From Gammaproteobacteria bacterium (GTDB taxonomy: Bacteria; Pseudomonadota; Gammaproteobacteria; UWMA-0217), in assembly GCA_026981985.1 (NCBI GenBank), contig JALSHZ010000121.1, positions 81,168-135,553 of the forward strand: 54,386 bases of DNA, written 5' to 3'. This document shows positions 41,168 to 50,635 of the stretch, in pieces. Numbering within the stretch: position 1 is the stretch's first letter; each line of letters opens with the position of its first letter. Both the position numbers and the translations under genes were made by a program. The notes under the pieces were generated by a model. That model was given only the letters and a program-made list of their open reading frames with translations, was not told where the DNA came from and did no database searches.

Positions 41168-41277
41168 GCTGACTGTGCGCCGAACAAGAAGTGGCCCGAC
41201 ATGCGAGAACCCCCTTCACGATGGACGTGCCTAGCTCGATAACTACCGGGCAGGGATAGTTGCTGTGTGTTTAGTCA

Positions 41278-41304
41278 GTGCAGCGTGTTGGCAACGTGCT
41301 GCAC
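41278..41304. terminator. Strong hairpin between convergent genes
   Basis: A 12-bp stem (GTGCAGC then two G-U pairs then GTT, loop GGC) lies between the stop of the ATPase gene and the stop of the rhodanese gene. It has no T-run on either strand, so it may be a Rho-assisted or bidirectional stop rather than a classical terminator. Confidence 0.4.
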
Positions 41305-41316
41305 CGTCAGCGGCAT

Positions 41317-42024
41317 TCAGGGAACGATTGTGGTGAGTCCGTAGAGTTGCCACATTTGCATTCCGCCGCGGTAGTAGTGGATGCGGTCGGCGGGGTAGCC
41401 GAGTTTGAGTAGGGCGCGGATGCCGCGTGGCGATTGGCCGCACCATGGGCCATTGCAGAACAGGACGAGTTTCTTGGCTTGGCCGAAGTCCCAATCGTCA
41501 TTTTTCAGGTCACTGGAGAGCAGGCCGATTTTTTCCAGGAGTTGTGTTGAGGTTTCGATTTTGCCGCGTTTTCGGACCCCGAGTTGGTGCAGGGTGTCGG
41601 CGAGTTGCGGGTCGTCGGCAGAGGCTTGCAAGATGGTGAACGGGATATTGACCGAGCCAGGAATCGTACCCTTTTGGTTCCATTCAGGCAGTCGAGCGTC
41701 GATCAGTACGCCGCTGCCGGTGACGACATCGTTTTGTAGAAAGTCGAATAGTTCGACCTCGCCGATGGTCTTGACGCCGGGTGCGATGGCGATGGGTTGT
41801 GCGCAGTGTGGCGGGCATTTGTGCGCGGTGCGCGCGAAGAAGCCAGAGATGGTGTGATTGAGGTTTTGCTCGCGCTCGATTTTGACAACGTGACCTTCGT
41901 GTATCGTTTCCAGGGTTGGCCGTTTCTCGTCGAGTTGCACATCCAGCGCCAGTGCGGCGATGGGTAGTGACAGGAGAACCGCGGCAAGCAGCTGATTGAT
42001 CATTTCCCTGAATGGTATTTTCAT
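41317..42024 (-). CDS. Exported rhodanese-domain protein
   Basis: A 235-residue protein with an N-terminal hydrophobic signal (INQLLAAVLLSLPIAALA), probably periplasmic. The rhodanese domain (about 85-230) shows VLIDARLPEW, GTIPGSVNIPF and a catalytic loop CGQSPR with C195 in LVLFCNGPWCGQSPRG. Extra cysteines (KCPPHC, about 70-74, and C190) could take part in disulfide chemistry. It may act as a sulfurtransferase or a redox/thiol protein. It is the second gene of a leftward pair with the membrane protein at 42045, 20 bp apart. AAGGA precedes ATG 42024; a later ATG (42003) is also possible. Confidence 0.82.
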   Translation of the reverse strand: MKIPFREMINQLLAAVLLSLPIAALALDVQLDEKRPTLETIHEGHVVKIEREQNLNHTISGFFARTAHKCPPHCAQPIAIAPGVKTIGEVELFDFLQNDVVTGSGVLIDARLPEWNQKGTIPGSVNIPFTILQASADDPQLADTLHQLGVRKRGKIETSTQLLEKIGLLSSDLKNDDWDFGQAKKLVLFCNGPWCGQSPRGIRALLKLGYPADRIHYYRGGMQMWQLYGLTTIVP

Positions 42025-42044
42025 GGCGCGTATTCCTTGAGCGG

Positions 42045-42560
42045 TTAGCGGTTCAGATAGGTCTGTTTGATCTTTTCGCGTATGAATTTGATCTCAGGCC
42101 GATCGGTATAGGCTGCGTAAACTTCTGCTTTTTTCTCGGGGGTTAGGCGGCGATAGAATGAGAAACTGCCGACGTAGTGTTTCGCGAGATGTTCTTCAAA
42201 AGCCGCCTGGGTCATTTTCACTGGCACATCAGCTTGATTGTTCGATGCTGTGGCAGCAGTGGGGTTGGCGGCTGGCTTTTCGTTGCGAGGCTGTGGTGTG
42301 CCATTCACGCTGTGGCGTGTCACGGGGTCGACCTCAACGGCATGCACTTCCTGTTTGATGATGTCGAGAAAGGCATCGGCTGCTACCCACGAGGGGGTCA
42401 CTGTGCCTGCCACTAGAAGCACCGCCACTCTGATGGCGTTGGTGTAAGTCGAGATGCAGCACTGGGTCGTTGCGTTGGCGAACGAATTTGCAATTTGGTC
42501 TGTGGTTGACTGACCAGACGGGTGACGAATGCTGGAATGGGCGTTGTCCTGCCAGCGCAT
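42045..42560 (-). CDS. Membrane-anchored hypothetical protein, 171 residues
   Basis: I do not recognise the family. ATG 42560 has a good AGGA ribosome-binding site; an open frame continues to 42746 without support. A polar N-terminus of about 40 residues is followed by a hydrophobic segment (IRVAVLLVAGTVTPSWVA, about 43-61), then a Pro/Ala/Asn-rich linker and a compact basic helical domain at the C-terminus (FEEHLAKHYVGSFSFYRRLTPEKKAEVY). The C-terminal part is probably periplasmic. It is the first gene before the rhodanese, so the two may work together. Confidence 0.65.
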   Translation of the reverse strand: MRWQDNAHSSIRHPSGQSTTDQIANSFANATTQCCISTYTNAIRVAVLLVAGTVTPSWVAADAFLDIIKQEVHAVEVDPVTRHSVNGTPQPRNEKPAANPTAATASNNQADVPVKMTQAAFEEHLAKHYVGSFSFYRRLTPEKKAEVYAAYTDRPEIKFIREKIKQTYLNR

Positions 42561-42595
42561 ATGTCGTTCCTGATGATGATTTTTGCTTTTAATGA

Positions 42596-42639
42596 GGCCG
42601 TATGGGTGTTGTTTCGGCCTTACCCCCATCCGGACGGCC
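42596..42639 (-). other. Two-tier hairpin in the 5' leader of the rhodanese operon
   Basis: GGCCGT (42596-42601) pairs with ACGGCC (42634-42639). Inside it, ATGGGTGT pairs with ACCCCCAT with one mismatch. The structure is about 36 nt from the ATG at 42560 on the transcribed strand, between gpmI and this operon. It could be a leader regulator or a terminator-like fold for gpmI read-through. No known riboswitch consensus was recognised. The rest of the 226-bp gap holds no gene. Confidence 0.35.
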
Positions 42640-42786
42640 GAGGTGGCACGAAGCACGGATGCTGAGAATCTAGCAAACGGCTGGGAGTAGCCCAAGCAAT
42701 GGGGCTGGCATCTGTGAGTGGTTGCACAAAACCCGATGCGCTGCACGTTTATTTTGGCAGCGCCGGGTGTGCGTCAGGAATGGTTC

Positions 42787-44337
42787 TCAGGCGATGGGGC
42801 CGAGTTCTTCCAGCAGCAGCGAGTCGCCCTGCATTCCCTCGGGGATCTGTAGCCCCATCAGTTCGAGGACGGTGGGGGCTACGTTGCTCAGGCCGCCGCC
42901 GGTGGCGAGTTTCCAGAATGATGCGTCAACGACCAGGAAAGGTACGGGGTAGGCGGTGTGCTGTGTATGCGGCTCGCCGGTGTAAGGGTCGATGTACTCA
43001 TCGCAGTTGCCGTGGTCGGCGGTGAGCACGACCGAGTAGTCGTTGAGTATGGCGGCATCGAGTACGCGGCCCACCTGGCTATCCATGAACTCGACTGCAC
43101 GGATGATCGGCTCGCGCTTGGCTGAGTGGCCGACCATGTCGCCATTGGCAAAATTCACCAGAATAAAACTGTAGACGCCAGAATCGATGGCCTCGATGGT
43201 CGCGTTGGCCACTTCTCGTGCGCTCATTTCAGGGGTTTCATCGTAAGTGTGGACATCGGGAGAGTGGATCATGCGCCGGTCTTCACCGGCATAGGCCTCT
43301 TCGCGGCCGCCATTGAAGAAGTAGGTGACGTGGGCGTATTTTTCCGTTTCGGCGCAATGAAACTGTTTGTAGCCGGCGAAGCTGACAGCTTTCGTGAGTG
43401 TTATTTTTGGCCGCTCGGGCGGGAATACGATCGGTGCCAGCAGTTTGGTGTCGTACTCGGTCAGGCAGGTCAGGTAGCAGGAGCGGAATTCACCACGGTC
43501 GAATTGGTCGAAATCCTCCATTGCCAGCGCTTCGGCCAGCTGTCGGGGGCGATCATTCCTGAAATTGAAAAACACCACGACATCCTGCTCGGTGATGGTT
43601 TCGCTATTTTCGATGATCAGCGGTTCGATGAATTCGTCGCCGAGGCCGCGGTCATAGGCTTGCAGGATGCCATGCGTGGCATTTTCCACCTTTTCGCCAA
43701 CGCCATTTACCATCAATTGCCAGGCATCTTCTGTGCGCTCCCAGCGGTGATCCCGGTCCATGGCGAAGTAGCGGCCAATAATGGTGGCGATGTGACCGTT
43801 GGCTTTTTTCAGTTTCTTTTCCAGCGGCTCAAGAAATTGCAATGCCGACTTCGGTGGCGTGTCGCGGCCATCGGTGATCATGTGCATGACGGGCCGAACG
43901 CCGTGTTTGCGGCACATCTTGATCAGTGCAGCAATATGCGAGCAATGGCTGTGCACACCGCCGTCTGAGACCAGGCCGACGAGGTGTACCGGACGGTTGT
44001 TGGCTTTTGCTTCGTTGACGGCATCGAGCAACACGGTGTTGTGGAAAAAGCTGCCATCTGCAATGGCGTCGTTGATGCGCACGAGATCCTGACGAACGAT
44101 CGTGCCGCTGCCGAGGATGGTGTGGCCGACTTCGGAATTGCCGAACTGTCCCACTGGCAAGCCGACAGCCCGCCCCGATGCTTCCAGCGTCGTGTGCGCG
44201 TAGCGGGCGAAATACTCGTCGAGTCGCGGCGTGCGGGCTTCGTAAACCGCATTGTTCACTTTGGCTGGATTCATACCAAAGCCGTCGAGAATGACAAGAA
44301 TGGTATTGCGGCGGGGAACGTGGCGTTTTTCAGTCAT
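42787..44337 (-). CDS. gpmI: 2,3-bisphosphoglycerate-independent phosphoglycerate mutase
   Basis: Interconverts 3- and 2-phosphoglycerate in glycolysis; monomeric, Mn2+-dependent, cytoplasmic. The 516-residue length is normal. The catalytic serine lies in GNSEVGHTILGSG, and metal ligands are in LVILDGFGMN, VNFANGDMVGHS and LTADHGNCDE. The substrate loop has SDGGVHSH and ITDGRDTPP. ATG 44337 (MTEKRHVPRR) is chosen because the upstream frame (to 44394) is unlike the family. It stands alone on the reverse strand, divergent from selO. Confidence 0.97.
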   Translation of the reverse strand: MTEKRHVPRRNTILVILDGFGMNPAKVNNAVYEARTPRLDEYFARYAHTTLEASGRAVGLPVGQFGNSEVGHTILGSGTIVRQDLVRINDAIADGSFFHNTVLLDAVNEAKANNRPVHLVGLVSDGGVHSHCSHIAALIKMCRKHGVRPVMHMITDGRDTPPKSALQFLEPLEKKLKKANGHIATIIGRYFAMDRDHRWERTEDAWQLMVNGVGEKVENATHGILQAYDRGLGDEFIEPLIIENSETITEQDVVVFFNFRNDRPRQLAEALAMEDFDQFDRGEFRSCYLTCLTEYDTKLLAPIVFPPERPKITLTKAVSFAGYKQFHCAETEKYAHVTYFFNGGREEAYAGEDRRMIHSPDVHTYDETPEMSAREVANATIEAIDSGVYSFILVNFANGDMVGHSAKREPIIRAVEFMDSQVGRVLDAAILNDYSVVLTADHGNCDEYIDPYTGEPHTQHTAYPVPFLVVDASFWKLATGGGLSNVAPTVLELMGLQIPEGMQGDSLLLEELGPIA

Positions 44338-44462
44338 GGTGTTGGGAAAATAGTTTCGGCGTGCGCGATTGTAGTATATGCACCGAGCGAACACGATAAC
44401 CTCGGCTTGGGAGCGGGCTTTGGCGTCACAGCGGGGATAGCTGGGATGCTATCAGGGTCTCC

Positions 44463-45968
44463 ATGAAATCTTCTGCATACCTGATGAAACCTATTCCCTT
44501 CGACAACAGCTACGTCAAGCTCGGTCCAACGTTCTACGCACGCCTCCATCCCGAGCCGGTTGCAGCGCCACGCATGATCCATTTCAACCGCGAATTGGCG
44601 TCGGCATTGGGCATGGAGGCAGACTCGCTCGACTCGCCAATGGGTGCCGATATTTTCGCCGGCAGTCAAGTACCAGAAGGCGCTCAACCGCTGGCGATGG
44701 CCTATGCCGGGCACCAGTTTGGTGGCTTCAGCCCGCAGCTCGGGGATGGCCGCGCGATTCTGCTGGGTGAGGTAGTCGCGCCGACTGGGGAGCGTTATGA
44801 CATCCAGCTGAAAGGTTCCGGCCCGACACCCTTTTCCCGCAATGGCGATGGCCGCGCGGCTATGGGCCCGGTACTGCGTGAATACCTGCTCAGTGAAGCG
44901 ATGCATGCGTTGGGCGTGCCCACCACCCGCGCGCTCGCAGCTGTCGCAACCGGTGAATCGGTGATTCGTGACAGCCTGGTGCCGGGCGCGGTCATCACCC
45001 GGGTGGCAACGAGCTTCGTGCGTGTGGGCACATTCGAGTATTTCAGTGCGCAGGGCAATGTCGATGCCGTCAAGCAGTTGGCCGATTATGTGATTGCGCG
45101 CAACTACCCTGATGTAGCGGCGGCGGAGAATCCCTGTGAAGCCTTGCTGGCGCAGGTGATCGAGCGGCAGGCGGCGCTGATCGCGCGCTGGATGCAGCTT
45201 GGCTTTATCCACGGCGTGATGAACACCGATAACATGTCGATTGCCGGTGAGACCATCGATTATGGGCCTTGTGCCTTCATGGATGGTTTCGATCATCACC
45301 AGGTCTACAGCTCGATCGACCGCCAGGGTCGTTACGCTTACGCCAACCAACCGCCGATCGCGCAGTGGAATTTGATTCGTTTTGCAGAAACACTGTTGCC
45401 GTTGCTGATGCGTGGTGAGGATACGCGCGCAGCGGTGGCAACGGCCGAAAGGTTGCTGAACGGCTTTATCGAACACTATCAGCACCATTGGCTGTCAGGC
45501 ATGAGGCAAAAGCTGGGTTTGGCGCAGAAGCGTGATGCCGATCGGGCGTTGGCCGAAGGCTTTCTGGACCTCCTCGCTACCGAGAATGTGGACTTTACCT
45601 CTGCATTCCGGGCCTTGTCGCTGCTTGCCAATGCGCCATCAGACCAGGATCATGTGCTGACGGCGCTGTTTGCTCAACCGCAAGCAATCAACGCATGGCT
45701 CGAAAACTGGCGCCAACGCCTGGCTGAGGAAACCGATGACGCAGCAACGCGGCAGCAGAAGATGCAGTTGGCCAACCCGATCTACATTCCCCGCAACCAT
45801 CTCGTCGAAGCCGTGATCCGGGCAGCAGAAGATGAAGGGGATTTCGAGCCATTTCACCGCCTGCACAGCGTGTTGCAACAACCATTCGAGGAGCAACCCG
45901 GCATGGGGGCATACAGCCAGCCGCCCCGTCCTGAGCAAGTAGTGCATCAGACATTCTGTGGTACTTGA
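44463..45968 (+). CDS. selO: SelO-family protein adenylyltransferase
   Basis: A pseudokinase-fold enzyme that transfers AMP to proteins (AMPylation) and is linked to redox homeostasis. The 501-residue protein follows the family: LGPTFYARLHPEPV, YAGHQFGGFSPQLGDGRA, DIQLKGSGPTPFSRNGDGRA, and the metal/nucleotide residues of GFIHGVMNTDN and DYGPCAFMD. The C-terminus is TFCGT, with Cys in the position of the eukaryotic selenocysteine. ATG 44463 has AGGG just upstream; ATG 44484 is also possible. Divergent from gpmI. Confidence 0.93.
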   Translation: MKSSAYLMKPIPFDNSYVKLGPTFYARLHPEPVAAPRMIHFNRELASALGMEADSLDSPMGADIFAGSQVPEGAQPLAMAYAGHQFGGFSPQLGDGRAILLGEVVAPTGERYDIQLKGSGPTPFSRNGDGRAAMGPVLREYLLSEAMHALGVPTTRALAAVATGESVIRDSLVPGAVITRVATSFVRVGTFEYFSAQGNVDAVKQLADYVIARNYPDVAAAENPCEALLAQVIERQAALIARWMQLGFIHGVMNTDNMSIAGETIDYGPCAFMDGFDHHQVYSSIDRQGRYAYANQPPIAQWNLIRFAETLLPLLMRGEDTRAAVATAERLLNGFIEHYQHHWLSGMRQKLGLAQKRDADRALAEGFLDLLATENVDFTSAFRALSLLANAPSDQDHVLTALFAQPQAINAWLENWRQRLAEETDDAATRQQKMQLANPIYIPRNHLVEAVIRAAEDEGDFEPFHRLHSVLQQPFEEQPGMGAYSQPPRPEQVVHQTFCGT

Positions 45969-46084
45969 CCCGGGCTGCCGCTCTCTTTCCCAAGGCTGGG
46001 GAGAGGGTTCAAAAGCGTCTCAGTCGATGCGCTCAGTTGGTGTGTGGAATGCGTCTATGAGCACAGCGTCTTGATCGACGAGCG

Positions 46085-47125
46085 TCAGTCCTTCTTGTCC
46101 TCGGACTCATCGTCTTTATTCGGCTCGTCATCGGAATCGTTGCTCGACACATCGTCGCCATCGTCCGACGTATCTTCGTCGTCGTCATCTTCATCTTCGT
46201 CTTCCCACTCGCCAATGGCGTCGAGCTCAGCTTCCATCTCCTCGTCGGTCATTGGTTGGTAACGCGGTTCTTCCTCGATGAGCGCGTCGGCGACCGCGGT
46301 TTCCATCGATGACATGCCGGCACCGGCTGCGGCTGCCGCAGTGGCTGTCGCCGCGGTGTTGTTATCCTCGTCTTCCGCCGGTTTTTGCGCCTTGATGTAG
46401 CGCGAGGCCCACAGACCCGCCTCGAACAGTATCCACATCGGGATTGCGAGCAATACCTGAGATACCACATCCGGCGGCGTGAGGAACATGCCGATCACGA
46501 AGGCGCCAACGATGATATAGGGGCGCATCTTGCCGAGTTTGTCCGGCGTGGTGATGCCGACAGAGACCATCAGAATGGTTGCCACCGGCACCTCGAAGGC
46601 GATACCGAAGGCGAGAAACATCATCAGTACGAAGTCGAGATAGCGGTTGATGTCGGTCATAACCGCAACGCCGTCTGGCGTCACGCTGGTGAAGAAGCCG
46701 AACACCAGTGGGAACACGACGAAGTAGGCAAACGCCATGCCCACATAAAACAGTATGACACTGGAAGCCAGCAACGGCATTGCCAAGCGCTTTTCATGTT
46801 TGTACAGCCCTGGCGCGATAAACGACCAGAGTTGATGCAGCAGATAGGGGATAGCGAGCACCACCGACAGCATCAACACCAGTTTGAATGGCGTCAGAAA
46901 CGGTGAGGCAACGTCGATGGCGATCATCGAGCTGCCCTCGGGTAAATGCCGGGTCAACGGTTCAGAGAGAAAGGTGTAGATGTCATTGGCAAACGGGAAC
47001 ATCACCGCAAAGCCAATGGCTACCGCAATGACGCTGCGCAGCAGCCGGTCGCGCAGCTCTATCAGGTGGCTGATAAAGCCCATTTCCGCCTGAGGCGGTT
47101 CTTGTTCGGGGGAGCTGTTAGCCAT
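46085..47125 (-). CDS. tatC: Sec-independent translocase subunit TatC with acidic tail
   Basis: Receptor core of the twin-arginine translocase, with six transmembrane helices. Landmarks: [18 protein letters not shown] (the cytoplasmic entry region), [18 protein letters not shown] and GIAFEVPV. Residues after about 255 form an unusually long acidic cytoplasmic tail: an Ala-rich linker (AATATAAAAAGAG), then [19 protein letters not shown] and runs of Asp/Glu/Ser ending SEDKKD. The length of 346 is about 90 residues more than E. coli TatC (258). It overlaps tatB by 8 bp. Confidence 0.95.
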   Translation of the reverse strand: MANSSPEQEPPQAEMGFISHLIELRDRLLRSVIAVAIGFAVMFPFANDIYTFLSEPLTRHLPEGSSMIAIDVASPFLTPFKLVLMLSVVLAIPYLLHQLWSFIAPGLYKHEKRLAMPLLASSVILFYVGMAFAYFVVFPLVFGFFTSVTPDGVAVMTDINRYLDFVLMMFLAFGIAFEVPVATILMVSVGITTPDKLGKMRPYIIVGAFVIGMFLTPPDVVSQVLLAIPMWILFEAGLWASRYIKAQKPAEDEDNNTAATATAAAAAGAGMSSMETAVADALIEEEPRYQPMTDEEMEAELDAIGEWEDEDEDDDDEDTSDDGDDVSSNDSDDEPNKDDESEDKKD

Positions 47126-47477
47126 TCTTTACCGGCTTGGAAGGTTCTTCTTCTTTTTCAGGGGCGGGGAGGTCGGTAGACGTGCTGGAGCGGACGAGAT
47201 ATTCCGTCTCATTCAGCGTGTCGAGTGTGCTTTGCTGGGTGTTTTTCATCATGTCCCGAAGTTCCTGGATTTCGCTGTTCTGCTGGTTAAGCATCTTTTC
47301 CAGTTCTTCGGTGCGGAACTCGCGTTCCACATCGGCTTTGACCGTGTTCACGAAACGGCGGCCGCGACCGATCCAGTACCCGGCCTTGCGCGCCAGGCCG
47401 GGCAGTCGTTCTGGCCCCACGACCAACAGCGCGACGATGCCAATCAGCAGAAATTCCCAGATGCCTGCGTCGAACAT
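47118..47477 (-). CDS. tatB: Sec-independent translocase subunit TatB
   Basis: A 119-residue single-span protein that recognises twin-arginine substrates with TatC. N-terminal helix [30 protein letters not shown] has the Glu and the GPERLP hinge typical of TatB, then an amphipathic helix and a charged C-terminal tail ending in Pro/Glu-rich residues. It is 7 bp from tatA and overlaps tatC by 8 bp. Confidence 0.95.
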   Translation of the reverse strand: MFDAGIWEFLLIGIVALLVVGPERLPGLARKAGYWIGRGRRFVNTVKADVEREFRTEELEKMLNQQNSEIQELRDMMKNTQQSTLDTLNETEYLVRSSTSTDLPAPEKEEEPSKPVKNG

Positions 47478-47484
47478 TCAGTAG

Positions 47485-47712
47485 TTACGCCTTTTCCTTG
47501 TCCTTCACTTCACCTTCCACCACCTTGGTGGTGTTTTCTTTCAACTGCTTTGTTTCCTCTTCCTTCTCGCCGTCGCTCATGGATTGCTTGAAGCTCTTGA
47601 TTGCAGAGCCGAGATCGCCACCAACGCCTTTGAGCCGTTTGGTGCCGAAAATCAGCATGACAATCAGAAGGATAAGTAACAACGACCAGGGGCTGATTCC
47701 ACCAAAACCCAT
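47485..47712 (-). CDS. tatA: Sec-independent translocase subunit TatA
   Basis: A 75-residue pore-forming subunit. Start [22 protein letters not shown] is the transmembrane helix, followed by the [14 protein letters not shown] hinge and amphipathic helix of TatA, then a Lys/Glu-rich soluble tail ([12 protein letters not shown]). It lies 96 bp downstream of hepT, so it could be read with the his run or from its own promoter. Confidence 0.95.
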   Translation of the reverse strand: MGFGGISPWSLLLILLIVMLIFGTKRLKGVGGDLGSAIKSFKQSMSDGEKEEETKQLKENTTKVVEGEVKDKEKA

Positions 47713-47808
47713 ATTATTTCTCCGCGTGTGATTGGAACGTTGAGGCCATTATAGCAATAGATCGAGGGTGAGCATCGAGATTCCTGCCAGATGGGGGATA
47801 TGTCATGT

Positions 47809-48240
47809 TCAAACCCAGCCGCGCCGTTCGATTTCGCCAAGCATGTTGCTGGTCACCGTGTCGAGCATGCTTGCCTGTTCATGGGCGGTCATCAGCGCGC
47901 CGGCCAGCACGGTGGGATCTTCGATGTATTCGTGCACCATCTGGTTTCGCAGGTTGCGCAGCATCAGCCATGTGTCTACCGAGGGGATGTAACCCAATTT
48001 CTCGGCGCGGTCGAGATTGTCGATGACGGCGCCGGTGCGTTCTCCGAGGGCGCGAAGCAAAGCGGGCAGAAGTTTGTCGCCCAACGTGTCCTGCAAGCGG
48101 CTGAAACGGCTGACAAACGCTTCAACGCGCTCGGCGAGGTCGGGGTCTTGCTCCAGGCGCTGCACGGTCTTCGCCGTGAATGGAGCCTGGAACAGGCGTG
48201 CGTCGGTATCGAGCAGGTGTTTGTGCTCGCGCGTGATCAC
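47809..48240 (-). CDS. hepT: HepT-family toxin (MntA/HepT system)
   Basis: A 143-residue HEPN-type protein with the RNase motif Rx4HxY-like RNLRNQMVHEY (the R, H and Y expected for HEPN ribonucleases). The rest is helical (FVSRFSRLQDTLGDKLLPALLRAL). The frame starts with GTG 48240, and an in-frame continuation upstream runs into the palindromic element, so the native N-terminus may have been altered by its insertion. In other systems HepT is neutralised by adenylylation by the MntA nucleotidyltransferase, which lies upstream at 48465. Confidence 0.78.
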   Translation of the reverse strand: MITREHKHLLDTDARLFQAPFTAKTVQRLEQDPDLAERVEAFVSRFSRLQDTLGDKLLPALLRALGERTGAVIDNLDRAEKLGYIPSVDTWLMLRNLRNQMVHEYIEDPTVLAGALMTAHEQASMLDTVTSNMLGEIERRGWV

Positions 48241-48254
48241 CCGGTAGAGGAAAG

Positions 48255-48438
48255 CTAGCCCGGATTTCTCACCAGTTCACTACTGCGGCCGCCCAAGGTG
48301 GCGCGCTGACTGGCGTTCACTCGGTCGGGCTGCTCAACGTAGTGTTGACTACGCCTGCGCGGCCCTCGGTCGCGAACGCCAGCCATCACACCACCTTGAG
48401 CGGCCTCGCTACGCGACCCGGTGAGAAATTCGGGCTAG
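48255..48438. mobile_element. 184-bp imperfect palindromic element (MITE/REP-like)
   Basis: Outer ends CTAGCCCGG... and ...CGGGCTAG are inverted, and the two halves match along their whole length without gaps (ATTTCTCACC, CAAGGTGG and TGGCGTTC arms). The centre is a perfect CGTAGT GTTG ACTACG hairpin near 48345. It contains no gene and fills the gap between mntA and hepT. The form is that of a palindromic miniature element. CTAG at both ends could be a target-site duplication. It also contains reverse-strand stops. Confidence 0.7.
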
Positions 48439-48464
48439 ACGTGCGGCAAGCTGTGGCTCCAGCG

Positions 48465-48764
48465 TCATAGCCGCTGCCCTTGCTGGCGCGCGATATCGTG
48501 AATCGGCAGGTTTTTCAGGTTGGGTGCGGCGAGCAGCACATCGACCTTGCGGCCATGCATCAAACGAGAGACTTCCCCGCCGATGCGGGCTGCAAGCCAG
48601 GCTGGTTTTGTCACCGGGTCGGGGAGTTCCACGAAGATGTCCACGTCACCGCCGCGGGCTGAGTCGTCCAGGCGGGAGCCAAACAGCCGCAGTTCGGCCT
48701 GCTCGCCAGCCAGACGCTGCACGATCTCGCGTATGCCGTCGATCTGTTGTGTGGTCAGTCGCAT
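48465..48764 (-). CDS. mntA: MntA-type nucleotidyltransferase antitoxin
   Basis: A 99-residue minimal nucleotidyltransferase. The active-site motif GSRLDDSARGGDVDIFVE gives GSx9-10DxD, and VDVLLAAPNLKNLP follows. ATG 48764 (MRLTTQQID) is preferred over a TTG at 48800 that overlaps hisE, because other family members begin similarly. MntA transfers AMP to HepT and so blocks its ribonuclease. It is 33 bp downstream of hisE and on the same strand. Confidence 0.8.
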   Translation of the reverse strand: MRLTTQQIDGIREIVQRLAGEQAELRLFGSRLDDSARGGDVDIFVELPDPVTKPAWLAARIGGEVSRLMHGRKVDVLLAAPNLKNLPIHDIARQQGQRL

Positions 48765-48796
48765 CCAGCCAAGGATGCTTGAGGGCTGAAAGCAGG

Positions 48797-49113
48797 TCAA
48801 CCGCTGCGGCTGGCCTTTTCGTCGTGGCCGGAAATGCCGAAGCGGCGCGCCAGTTCATCGAGCACTTGCTCAGGCCTTAGCCCTTGCTGTGCCAGTAGCA
48901 CCATGCTGTGAAACCACAGGTCGGCGACTTCATAGATGATCTTGTCGTTGTCGCCATCCTTGGCGGCCATGACGGTCTCGGTGGCTTCTTCGCCGATCTT
49001 CTTGAGGATGGCGTCGAGCCCCTTGTGATAGAGGCTGGCGACATAGGAGTCTTCCGGCGCGGCGTGCTTGCGGGCTTCGAGCACGTCGGCCAGTTCGTCG
49101 AGCACGTTGCTGC

Positions 49114-49117
<4 letters not shown>
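48797..49117 (-). CDS. hisE: Phosphoribosyl-ATP diphosphatase
   Basis: Second histidine-pathway step: hydrolyses phosphoribosyl-ATP to phosphoribosyl-AMP. The 106-residue stand-alone HisE has [24 protein letters not shown] and [13 protein letters not shown], the MazG-like metal-binding motif. It overlaps hisF by 4 bp. The HisI (cyclohydrolase) partner that usually accompanies it is not in this cluster. Confidence 0.95.
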
Positions 49118-49890
<773 letters not shown>

Positions 49891-49894
49891 GAAC

Positions 49895-50635
49895 TCAGGC
49901 CCGGTTGTATTCGGCGACAATTTTCGAGGCTTCGGCCAGGTCGATGGCACCGTCGTACAGTGCCCGGCCGATGATCGCGCCGGTAATGCCGCTGTCCGCG
50001 ACTTCGCACAGTGCGCGAATGTCGTCCAGTGACGACACGCCGCCCGAGGCGATGACCGGGATGCGAATGGCCTCGGCGAGCTTGGCGGTGGAGTCGACGC
50101 TGGCACCCTGCATCATGCCGTCTTTGCTGATGTCGGTGTAGACAATCGCGGCGACACCATCGTTTTCGAAATGCTTGGCCATGTCGATCACATCGTGGTG
50201 CGACATTTTCGACCAGCCTTCGGTGGCGACCTTGCCGTCTTTGGCGTCGAGTCCGACGATGATGTGGCCGGGAAAGCTCAGGCAGAGGTCGTTGATGAAG
50301 TGCGGCTCGTTGACTGCCTTGGTGCCGATGATGGTGTATTGCACACCGTCATCGAGATAGCGTTCGACGGTCTCGGCGCTGCGAATGCCGCCGCCCACCT
50401 GAATCGGCAGATTGGGGAAGGCCTTGCAGATGGCTTCGATGGCTGGGTGGTTTACCGGCGAGCCGGCAAACGCGCCGTCGAGATCGACCAGATGCAGCCG
50501 TGTCGCCCCGGCGTCTACCCATCGGCTCGCCATGGCGACAGGGTCATCGGAAAATACAGTGGAATCTTCCATGCGTCCCTGACGCAGACGTACACATTTG
50601 CCTTCTTTGAGGTCGATAGCAGGAATCAGCTCCAT
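49895..50635 (-). CDS. hisA: Phosphoribosylformimino-AICAR-P isomerase
   Basis: 246-residue barrel enzyme that isomerises ProFAR to PRFAR. Start [20 protein letters not shown] has the catalytic Asp8; the second catalytic acid lies in YTDISKDG. Phosphate loops VGGGIR and ASGGV are visible. The ATG overlaps the hisH stop by a single base (TGATG), so the two are translationally coupled. An ATG 18 bases upstream (50653) is less likely. Confidence 0.97.
   Translation of the reverse strand: MELIPAIDLKEGKCVRLRQGRMEDSTVFSDDPVAMASRWVDAGATRLHLVDLDGAFAGSPVNHPAIEAICKAFPNLPIQVGGGIRSAETVERYLDDGVQYTIIGTKAVNEPHFINDLCLSFPGHIIVGLDAKDGKVATEGWSKMSHHDVIDMAKHFENDGVAAIVYTDISKDGMMQGASVDSTAKLAEAIRIPVIASGGVSSLDDIRALCEVADSGITGAIIGRALYDGAIDLAEASKIVAEYNRA

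Noticed and set aside
44334-45488. A 384-residue reverse-strand frame opposite selO
   Set aside because: selO on the + strand is an unmistakable family member; the reverse frame is Arg/His/Gln-rich and unlike any protein.
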